From positions 1-13,975 of the forward strand of contig JANPJV010000114.1 in assembly GCA_031425695.1 (NCBI GenBank): a stretch of 13,975 bases of DNA, in the 5' to 3' direction. This DNA is from JANPJV01 sp031425695 (GTDB taxonomy: Bacteria > Pseudomonadota > Gammaproteobacteria > Xanthomonadales > SZUA-5). The notes under the pieces are model-generated. The model was given only the letters and a program-made list of their open reading frames with translations, had not been told where the DNA came from and searched no databases. The stretch's first letter is position 1; each line of letters begins with the position of its first letter. Position numbers and translations under genes: made by a program. Positions 8,346 to 13,975 of this stretch are shown one piece after another.

Positions 8346-9248
8346 ATGCGAATGGAGTCCTCGGCGGTTCAGTTTCAACGGGTTGGACCCACTGCGAATC
8401 TCGCGGTGCAGCTCGCCCGTGATGGGGTTGCGCTCACTCTCGAGCTGTTCGGGGAGCCCAGCAATCCAGCCCTGCTTTATACGCATGGTTTTGGGCAGAA
8501 TCGCCAAGCCTGGAACGGCACGGCGACTCAATTGGCGGCGGCCGGCTGGCACGGCATCGCCATCGACGGCCGCGGCCACGGGGATTCCGAGTGGGCCACG
8601 GACGGCCGGTACGAGCTCGATGATTTCGGTGCGGACCTGCGCGAGATCGTCGCCACACTTCCCGACAAGCCCATCCTGATCGGCGCCTCGATGGGCGGGC
8701 TCCTCGGCCTGCTGAGCGAGGGCGAGCATCCTGGCCAGTTCGCGGCAATGGTGCTGGTCGATGTCACCCCGCGCTGGGAGCTCGGCGGTGTAGACCGCAT
8801 CCTGAACTTCATGGGCGCGCACCCGGAGGGCTTCGCCAGCCTGCAGGCAGCCAGCGATGCCATTGCCGACTACCTGCCCCACCGCGAGCGCAAGGATCCT
8901 GAGCGGCTGCGCACGCAGTTGCGGCTCGCGGCCAATGGTCGTTGGCGCTGGCACTGGGACCCGCGCCTGCTGAGCCAGGTCGTGGTCGATGCCGAACGCT
9001 ACATCCCACGCTTGCAGGCGGCGGCTGCACGTGTCCAGTGCCCGGTGCTGCTGCTGAGTGGCGGCCGCAGCGATGTCATCTCCGCCCAGACGATCGCCGA
9101 GTTCATGGCGCTGGTCCCACATGCCGAACACATCCAGATCGAAGACGCCACGCACATGGTGGTCGGCGATCGCAATGACGTTTTTACGCGGGAAATTGCC
9201 CGCTACCTGGAGCGCCTGGCGCGTTCCAATCAATTTGCTAGGAGCTGA
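8346..9248 (+). CDS. Alpha/beta hydrolase
   Basis: A 300-residue alpha/beta-hydrolase-fold enzyme with no visible export signal. The oxyanion-loop motif HGFG is at 47-50, DGRGHGDS at about 74-81, and the nucleophile elbow GASMGG at 113-118 gives Ser115. The other triad members are probably Asp243 (GGRSD) and His270 (EDATHM). A helical lid lies between about 145 and 225. The substrate cannot be told from sequence; esterase, thioesterase and lipase-like roles are all possible. ATG 8346 was chosen as the first ATG in the frame; 8352 and GTG 8406 are alternatives, and the upstream TTG at 8235 lies inside O2 and is unlikely. fadE follows after 2 bp, so the two are almost surely co-transcribed. Confidence 0.88.
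   Translation: MRMESSAVQFQRVGPTANLAVQLARDGVALTLELFGEPSNPALLYTHGFGQNRQAWNGTATQLAAAGWHGIAIDGRGHGDSEWATDGRYELDDFGADLREIVATLPDKPILIGASMGGLLGLLSEGEHPGQFAAMVLVDVTPRWELGGVDRILNFMGAHPEGFASLQAASDAIADYLPHRERKDPERLRTQLRLAANGRWRWHWDPRLLSQVVVDAERYIPRLQAAAARVQCPVLLLSGGRSDVISAQTIAEFMALVPHAEHIQIEDATHMVVGDRNDVFTREIARYLERLARSNQFARS
9240..9244 (+). promoter_or_regulatory. Shine-Dalgarno site of fadE inside the hydrolase end
   Basis: AGGAG lies 6 nt before the fadE ATG and inside the last codons of the hydrolase gene, tying translation of the two genes together. Confidence 0.75.
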
Positions 9249-9250
9249 AG

Positions 9251-11728
9251 ATGGCTGGATTCGAACCTGTTCTCGCGCTGCTGGTCGTCGGGCTCGCCTG
9301 TGGCTTTTTGCGCGTTCGCATGGTGACCTGGAGTGCATTGAGTGCCGCCGCGCTGTTGCTGGCGACGCTCTACGGCAGCGCCTCGTGGGTCACCCTGGCG
9401 CTCACCTGGCTGGTCTTCGGTGCGGTCGTGGTGGTGCTCAACCATCGCCCGCTGCGCTTGAAGCTGCTCACCCAGCCGATGCTCGACACCTATCAGCGGA
9501 TTGCCCCGCAGCTCTCGGAAACCGAGCGCGTCGCACTCGAAGCCGGCACGGTCGGCTGGGAAGGCGAGCTTTTCTCCGGGCGCCCGCGCTGGAGCAAGCT
9601 GCTCACGCAACCCGCGCCGCAGCTCTCCGGCGAAGAACGCGCGTTTCTGGATGGTCCGGTCGAAGAAGTTTGTGCAATGACCAACGACTGGGAAATCACC
9701 CACGAGCGTAACGACCTGCCCCCGCAGGTCTGGGACTATCTGAAACGCCAAAAATTCTTCGGCATGATCATTCCGAAGAGCTTCGGCGGCCTGGGTTTTT
9801 CCGCGCATGCGCATTCGGCCGTGCTGCAGAAGCTGGCGAGCATCAGTGCGACCCTGAATGCCACGGTCGCGGTGCCCAACTCGCTCGGCCCGGCCGAGCT
9901 GCTGCTGCACTACGGCACTGAAGAGCAGAAGAATCACTACCTGCCGCGCCTCGCCGACGGCCGCGAGATCCCCTGCTTCGGCCTGACCAACCCGACGGCG
10001 GGATCCGATGCCACGTCGATCCCCGACTTCGGGATCGTCTGCCAGCAGATCGTCGACGGCAAGGAAGTGCTCGGCCTCAAGCTGACCTTCGAGAAGCGCT
10101 ACATCACGCTGGCACCGGTGGCGACCGTGATTGGTCTCGCCTTCCGCATGTATGACCCGGACCGGCTGCTCAGTGAGCAGCAGGACATCGGCATCACGCT
10201 GGCGCTGATTCCGCGCAGCACGCCGGGCCTCGACATCGGGCGGCGCCACCTGCCGATGAATATCCCGTTCCACAACGGCCCGATCTCGGCCACCGAGATG
10301 TTCGTGCCGCTCGACTGCCTGATCGGTGGCCAGGCCTATGCCGGCCAGGGCTGGCGCATGCTGGTCGAATGCCTCTCGGTTGGGCGGGCGATCTCGCTGC
10401 CATCGGGCTCGACCGGCGCGGTGCGGATGGCGGCGCTCGCCACCGGCGCATATGCGCGCATCCGCAAGCAGTTCGGCATGTCGATCGGTCGCTTTGAAGG
10501 CGTCGAAGAGGCGCTGGCGCGCATTGGCGGCCTGACCTATGCGGTGAGCGCGCTGTCGCGCATGACCGCAGCCGCGGTCGACCTTGGCGAGAAACCGGCG
10601 GTGCCGTCGGCGATCGCCAAGTACCACGCGACCGAGCTCGGCCGCACGATCATCCAGGACGCCATGGACATCCACGGCGGCAAGAGCGTCATCCTCGGAC
10701 CCAAGAATTACCTCGGCCGTTCCTGGCAGGGCGCGCCGATCGGCATTACCGTCGAGGGCGCCAACATCCTCACCCGCAACATGATCATCTTCGGCCAGGG
10801 CGCCGTACGCTGCCATCCGTACGTGCTCAAGCTCATGCAGGCCGCGGGCCTGGCCGATCACGAGCGGCGCCTCGCCGAGTTCGACAAGACCCTGCTGCAA
10901 CACGCGGGCTTCGCGGTGTCGAATGCGTGCCGGTCATTCCTGTATGGCCTGACCCACAGCCGCATCGGCAGCGCGCCCGGCGACACCTACACGGCGCGCT
11001 ATTTCCGCAAGCTTTCGCGCTACAGCGCGGCGCTGGCACTGGTCTCCGACACCTCGATGCTGCTGCTCGGCGGCAAGCTCAAGCAAAAAGAGCGCATCTC
11101 GGCGCGCCTAGGCGACGTGCTCAGCAATCTCTATATCGCTTCAGCCTTACTCAAGCGTTTCGAAGACCACGGCCGTCCCGAGCTCGATCGTCCCCTGCTC
11201 GCATGGGCTTTCCACGACTGCATTCATCGCATCCAGGTCGCGCTCGATGGCGTGCTGCGCAACTTCCCGATCCGACCGGCCGCGTGGTTGCTGCGCGTGC
11301 TGGTGTTCCCGATCGGTCGGCTGGAAGCGGCACCGGGCGACCGCCTGGGCCGACGCGTGGCGTCCTTGCTGATGTATCCGAACGAAGCGCGCGATCGCCT
11401 CGGTGAGTTCTGCTACCTGTCGCCCACCGCCAACAACCCGGCTGGCCAGATGAACTCGATGCTCGGCACCATTATCGAAGCCGAGCCGATCGAGCGCCGC
11501 GTCGCCAAGGCCCAGAAGTCCGGCGCGCTCAAGGCCCTCGAGGCTGGCGCGGTACTCGTCGAAGCAGTGCAGTTCGGGGTCATCACCGAAGACGAGCGCG
11601 AGTTGCTCGAGCGCTCGCGTGCGGCGGTCACCGAAATCATTTCAGTCGATGATTTCGACACTGCGGATCTTGTTGCGGGACGTCGCCACGATGCCGCGCA
11701 GCGCGTGCACCTGCGCAGCGCCGCGTGA
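9251..11728 (+). CDS. fadE: FadE-type acyl-CoA dehydrogenase
   Basis: FAD enzyme for the first step of fatty-acid beta-oxidation, oxidising acyl-CoA to trans-2-enoyl-CoA. At 825 residues it matches the long FadE class (E. coli FadE has 814), not the ~380-residue mitochondrial type. An N-terminal region of two or three hydrophobic segments (about 5-63) suggests membrane association. The acyl-CoA dehydrogenase N domain (about 145-235), the middle domain with CFGLTNPTAGSDATS (about 241), and the C domain with IHGGKSVILGPKNYLG follow. The catalytic base is Glu502 in GITVEGANILTRN. The remaining C-terminal ~280 residues form the FadE-specific extension (DUF1974). It is the middle gene of an apparent three-gene operon, with AGGAG 6 nt upstream and a GTGA overlap with the next gene. 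Confidence 0.95.
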   Translation: MAGFEPVLALLVVGLACGFLRVRMVTWSALSAAALLLATLYGSASWVTLALTWLVFGAVVVVLNHRPLRLKLLTQPMLDTYQRIAPQLSETERVALEAGTVGWEGELFSGRPRWSKLLTQPAPQLSGEERAFLDGPVEEVCAMTNDWEITHERNDLPPQVWDYLKRQKFFGMIIPKSFGGLGFSAHAHSAVLQKLASISATLNATVAVPNSLGPAELLLHYGTEEQKNHYLPRLADGREIPCFGLTNPTAGSDATSIPDFGIVCQQIVDGKEVLGLKLTFEKRYITLAPVATVIGLAFRMYDPDRLLSEQQDIGITLALIPRSTPGLDIGRRHLPMNIPFHNGPISATEMFVPLDCLIGGQAYAGQGWRMLVECLSVGRAISLPSGSTGAVRMAALATGAYARIRKQFGMSIGRFEGVEEALARIGGLTYAVSALSRMTAAAVDLGEKPAVPSAIAKYHATELGRTIIQDAMDIHGGKSVILGPKNYLGRSWQGAPIGITVEGANILTRNMIIFGQGAVRCHPYVLKLMQAAGLADHERRLAEFDKTLLQHAGFAVSNACRSFLYGLTHSRIGSAPGDTYTARYFRKLSRYSAALALVSDTSMLLLGGKLKQKERISARLGDVLSNLYIASALLKRFEDHGRPELDRPLLAWAFHDCIHRIQVALDGVLRNFPIRPAAWLLRVLVFPIGRLEAAPGDRLGRRVASLLMYPNEARDRLGEFCYLSPTANNPAGQMNSMLGTIIEAEPIERRVAKAQKSGALKALEAGAVLVEAVQFGVITEDERELLERSRAAVTEIISVDDFDTADLVAGRRHDAAQRVHLRSAA

Positions 11729-12231
11729 GCGCGACGCCGTCCGGTGTGCGATCGAAGGAAAGCGCGGGCAGTCCCGCGCTGCGCCTGTTCGAGCGCCACG
11801 GTGGCACTGCCGCCGGGCGCTGGCTGGTATCCAAGCTGATCTGCTTCAAGGCACCCTACTTCGCCAGCATCAAGCCAACCCTCGAACTATTGGCGCCCGG
11901 CCGCGCCATTGCCAGCATCCGGCACCGGCGCTCGGTGCAGAACCACGTCGGCACGGTGCACGCCATCGCGCTGTGCAACCTGGCTGAGTTCTGCGGCGGC
12001 CTCGCCACCGACGCCGCCATGACCCGCACCATTCGCTGGATTCCGAAGGGCATGACCGTGCGCTACCTGCGCAAGGCCACCGGCAGCATGCGCGGTGAAG
12101 CGATCCTCGACGCAATCGGCGACATTGGTACCGGCGCCGAACGCATCGCCCGCGTCAGTGTCCGCGACCCGGGCGGCGAAGTCGTCTTCGAAGCCGAAAT
12201 CTCGATGTGGGTCAGCCCGAAGAAAGGCTGA
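11725..12231 (+). CDS. Hotdog-fold DUF4442 protein, probable thioesterase
   Basis: A 168-residue protein of the DUF4442/hotdog type. It has an N-terminal helical part (about 28-45), LAPGRAIASIRHRRSVQNHVGTVHAIALCNLAEFCGG (about 56-92, the hotdog central-helix region with the His/Asn pattern) and C-terminal beta strands (VRYLRKATGSM, ARVSVRDPGGEVVFEAEISMWVSP). Hotdog proteins of this sort often act on acyl-CoA thioesters. The start is GTG, overlapping the fadE stop as GTGA, which implies coupled translation. Acyl-CoA hydrolysis next to FadE would fit relief of blocked or excess acyl-CoA, but the reaction is inferred. A cloverleaf repeat begins 16 bp after the stop. Confidence 0.82.
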   Translation: MSATPSGVRSKESAGSPALRLFERHGGTAAGRWLVSKLICFKAPYFASIKPTLELLAPGRAIASIRHRRSVQNHVGTVHAIALCNLAEFCGGLATDAAMTRTIRWIPKGMTVRYLRKATGSMRGEAILDAIGDIGTGAERIARVSVRDPGGEVVFEAEISMWVSPKKG

Positions 12232-12247
12232 GGCGGGTGTGCTTTTT

Positions 12248-12341
12248 CGTAGGTCATGTTGCTCGCGCAGCGAGCTACTTGACGCGCCTTCATGTCGATA
12301 AAGCCGTCAAGTAGCCCGCTGCGCGGGCAACATGACCTACG
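12248..12341. repeat. Cloverleaf-forming intergenic repeat, copy 3
   Basis: The 94-bp element has perfect 15-bp outer arms, CGTAGGTCATGTTGC / GCAACATGACCTACG. The left hairpin is GCTCGC-GCA-GCGAGC (12261-12275). The middle stem TACTTGACG (12276-12284) pairs perfectly with CGTCAAGTA (12305-12313). The right hairpin is GCCCGC-TGC-GCGGGC (12314-12328). It is the best-paired copy and lies between the convergent hotdog gene and sufT. Confidence 0.92.
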
Positions 12342-12361
12342 TTTCCAAGCGAGTCCAACCC

Positions 12362-12913
12362 TCAGAGCATCCCGGTCTCGAGCTTCGCCACATCGGACAT
12401 CATCGACTGGTTCCAAGGTGGGTCGAAAACCAGTTCGACGTCGGCTTCGCGGATGGTGGGGATGAGCTCGAGCTTGGAGACGACGTCGCTGACGAGGGTG
12501 TCGCCCATGCCGCAGCCCGGGGCGGTGAGGGTCATCTTGACCTCGACGCGGCGGGCGTCCGTTTCGAGGTTGATCAGCTGGCATTCGTAGACCAGGCCCA
12601 GGTCGACGATGTTGACCGGGATCTCGGGGTCGAAACAGGTGCGCAGCTGTTCCCAAACGACCTCTTCCACCTCGGCGTCCGAGGCGCTTTCGCTCAGGCG
12701 CGGCAATGGCAGTGGGGACTTGCCAATGGCATCGGCATCGGTCCCGGCGATGCGGAACAGGTTGCCTTCCACATAGACAGTAAAACTCCCGCCGAGCGCC
12801 TGCGTGATATAGCCGACGCTGCCAGCCGGCAGGCTCACGACTTCGCCGCTTGGGACCATCACTGCCGAGCAATCTCGCTCAAATTTTACCGGCTCACTGG
12901 TTCTGCTGTGCAT
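12362..12913 (-). CDS. sufT: Fe-S cluster assembly protein SufT (MIP18/DUF59 family)
   Basis: A 183-residue protein that assists maturation of iron-sulfur proteins. The SufT-specific N-terminal region RDCSAVMVPSG...LPAGSVGYITQALGGSFTV...GNLFRIAGTDADAIG (about 13-64) precedes the MIP18 domain. That domain carries DPEIPVNIVDLGLVY (95-109), TAPGCGMG (130-137) with conserved Cys134, and VFDPPWNQSMMS (162-173). Length and motif order are standard. The start at 12911-12913 lacks a clear Shine-Dalgarno; Met19 is a poor alternative because it would lose conserved residues. No other suf genes are in the window, so it appears to be detached from the suf operon or located at its edge. It converges on the hotdog gene across a cloverleaf repeat. 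Confidence 0.93.
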   Translation of the reverse strand: MHSRTSEPVKFERDCSAVMVPSGEVVSLPAGSVGYITQALGGSFTVYVEGNLFRIAGTDADAIGKSPLPLPRLSESASDAEVEEVVWEQLRTCFDPEIPVNIVDLGLVYECQLINLETDARRVEVKMTLTAPGCGMGDTLVSDVVSKLELIPTIREADVELVFDPPWNQSMMSDVAKLETGML

Positions 12914-13186
12914 CGTGCTTTTTCGTGCCTGGTGAAGGATGGGCTAGCCGACCTTGCAGCGTTTCTGCGGTCCGACCGTTGCGTTGTCTCGTAGAATTGC
13001 CGCGACTCGAGGCCACGGTCCGTGCTGAAGCGCGCCGCCAGTCTGATGGTCAGCATGGAGAATACGCCAGGCCCAAGCGCCAACAGCATCAATCGGCGGT
13101 GGCACGGCTTCCTGGAAAAATGCATTCACGTACCGCAAGCCGCAATCTCGCCGAGAATTGCGAACCAACGAAGTCCATCCGACTGA

Positions 13187-13648
13187 ATGAAGATCATCAA
13201 TTTCGTGCTTGGTGCCGTTGCCGGGCTGCTCGCCGCTGCAGCCATTGGGGCCTTATGGTCCTTGATCGCGCTTGCCACCGGCGGGCGCGCCCCATGGATG
13301 GCGCCGATCGCCGCCGTCATGCTCCTGACGGTCTTGCGCTTCAATGGACACCCGGCCGGCGCGCCGCGCGCGGTTGCTGCGGCGGTGCTTCTGCTGGTCA
13401 GCATCGCCCACGCCAATTACGTGATGGCCGCCGGTTTCATTGCCGGTACCATGGGCCTGGACCTGATCGATGCGTTGCGCCTGATCGGCGTCGACATGGC
13501 CTACGCCGTCGCGCGTGCGCATGGCAGCGTCACCGATCTCGTTTGCTACGGCGTTGCCATGCTGGCCACGCTGGTGCTCGGCATGCGCCAACCTGGCGAA
13601 ACCGGCGTCACCCCACCGCGCCGCGTGCGGGTCAAGCCGGCAGCATGA
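13187..13648 (+). CDS. Small integral membrane protein of unknown function
   Basis: I do not recognise a family. The 153-residue protein has about four hydrophobic segments (roughly 5-30, 37-51, 62-87, 115-133), short loops, and a basic C-terminal tail (PPRRVRVKPAA), which would be expected in the cytoplasm. There are no obvious catalytic motifs. No strong Shine-Dalgarno precedes the ATG; a 46-codon open frame (13046-13186) ends in TGA directly abutting it. The stop overlaps the start of the DUF1289 gene as ATGA, so the two are probably one transcript. Codon use resembles the neighbours, which supports it being real. Confidence 0.75.
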   Translation: MKIINFVLGAVAGLLAAAAIGALWSLIALATGGRAPWMAPIAAVMLLTVLRFNGHPAGAPRAVAAAVLLLVSIAHANYVMAAGFIAGTMGLDLIDALRLIGVDMAYAVARAHGSVTDLVCYGVAMLATLVLGMRQPGETGVTPPRRVRVKPAA

Positions 13649-13845
13649 TCCGCGCCGCCGACCCGCGCCTCATCCCCACGCTCGACGCCCCGTGTGTACG
13701 CAACTGCTGCCTCAACGAAGTCGAAGTTTGCCTCGGCTGCGGGCGCAGCCTCCCCGAGATCCTCCGCTGGCATCAGGCAGCGATTGAAGAACGCCAGGAA
13801 ATCCTCACGCGCGCCAGTGAACGGCGGGCGCTGCGGAAGTGGTGA
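13645..13845 (+). CDS. DUF1289 Cys-rich small protein
   Basis: A 66-residue protein matching DUF1289, a family of small proteobacterial proteins with conserved cysteines that may bind a metal ion. The pattern is CVRNCCLNEVEVCLGCGRSLPEI..W, with Cys17, 21, 22, 29 and 32. The CxxxC...CxxC spacing and the following helix with Trp42 are the family signature, and the basic C-terminal tail is also usual. Start ATG 13645-13647 overlaps the previous stop (ATGA), giving translational coupling. The function is not established. The repeat at 13858 begins 12 bp after its stop. Confidence 0.85.
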   Translation: MIRAADPRLIPTLDAPCVRNCCLNEVEVCLGCGRSLPEILRWHQAAIEERQEILTRASERRALRKW

Positions 13846-13857
13846 ACCACCGATGCA

Positions 13858-13946
13858 CGTAGGTCCGGACCTTGTCCGGACGCTCTTTCGCTAGATCAAA
13901 AGCGTTCGGACAAGGTCCGAACCCACGAGATCAAAGGCGACCTACG
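13858..13946. repeat. Four-armed palindromic repeat with the same ends, different interior
   Basis: The outer arms CGTAGGTC / GACCTACG are perfect. Inside are a left hairpin TCCGGAC-CTT-GTCCGGA (13864-13880), a middle stem CGCTCTTT / AAAAGCG, and a right hairpin TTCGGAC-AAG-GTCCGAA. The left and right hairpins are also reverse complements of each other, so one long hairpin is an alternative fold. The right arm contains the stop codon of the minus-strand gene entering from the right edge. Confidence 0.85.
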
Positions 13947-13975
13947 ACTCGACGCGATTGCGCCCAGCTTCCTTG
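13942..13975 (-). CDS. 3' end of a probable GGDEF-domain (diguanylate cyclase) gene, partial
   Basis: On the minus strand the last ten whole codons read KEAGRNRVES followed by TAG (13942-13944). The K-x-x-GRNRV ending is typical of the C-terminal helix of GGDEF domains, which synthesise cyclic di-GMP. Only these residues are inside the window, so domain architecture and activity cannot be judged. The stop codon falls within the right arm of the palindromic repeat. The gene converges on the DUF1289 gene. Confidence 0.55.
   Translation of the reverse strand, partial: KEAGRNRVES

Noticed and set aside
8181..9338. 385-codon minus-strand open frame opposite the hydrolase
   Set aside because: Overlaps the operator region and the entire hydrolase gene; no family resemblance.
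9230..10903. 557-codon open frame on the minus strand opposite fadE
   Set aside because: Arg/His/Asp-rich composition typical of antisense frames in high-GC genes; no recognisable domain; it lies wholly opposite a clear FadE and hydrolase end.
12850..13845. 331-codon plus-strand open frame running into DUF1289
   Set aside because: Only its last 66 codons resemble a real protein (DUF1289, start 13645). The upstream part is low-complexity Arg/Ala/Gly sequence out of frame with the membrane protein gene.

Overview
The window reads as chromosomal DNA of a high-GC gammaproteobacterium, most likely from the Xanthomonadales (Lysobacterales). The grounds are the divergent yhbY / rlmE-ftsH block shared with other Gammaproteobacteria, an Xcc1710-type Mth938-domain protein, a GTP-dependent PEP carboxykinase, a secreted GH13 amylase resembling the Xanthomonas type, and abundant intergenic palindromes. 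I see no phage, transposase, CRISPR or rRNA/tRNA genes. The taxon is inferred from protein character and gene order, not from a marker gene.

Layout. Positions 1-113 hold the end of a 19-bp tandem repeat array that runs off the left edge, then a hairpin terminator (140-165). The minus strand carries ftsH (membrane AAA protease, TTG start) and, upstream of it, rlmE (23S rRNA 2'-O-methyltransferase). Divergent from rlmE are yhbY (pre-50S RNA-binding protein) and a small Mth938-domain protein, probably co-transcribed. A secreted alpha-amylase follows (4.0-5.4 kb) and converges on pckG. A long imperfect inverted repeat (7357-7530) lies between pckG and a TetR regulator.

The TetR gene is divergent from an apparent lipid operon: alpha/beta hydrolase, FadE-type acyl-CoA dehydrogenase (6-bp ribosome-binding-site spacing after the hydrolase), then a hotdog/DUF4442 protein that overlaps fadE by a GTGA junction. 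The tetR-hydrolase gap holds two tandem 20-24 bp palindromes and a third, different palindrome (ATACGC-AA-GCGTAT) that touches a near-consensus -35 box. Fatty-acid oxidation beside pckG fits growth on lipids with gluconeogenesis, but a shared regulator is only a hypothesis.

The right end has sufT (minus), a small membrane protein overlapping a DUF1289 Cys protein by ATGA, and the last codons of a probable GGDEF-domain gene (minus) entering from the right edge.

The most unusual feature is a family of 86-94 bp intergenic repeats (3821-3914, 5396-5481, 12248-12341). Each has ~15-bp terminal inverted repeats enclosing three further hairpins, so each could fold as a four-armed cloverleaf. The stems are kept paired although their sequences differ. 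A fourth element (13858-13946) has the same CGTAGGTC...GACCTACG ends and the same four-arm plan with a different interior. All four lie just downstream of genes, three of them between convergent genes.
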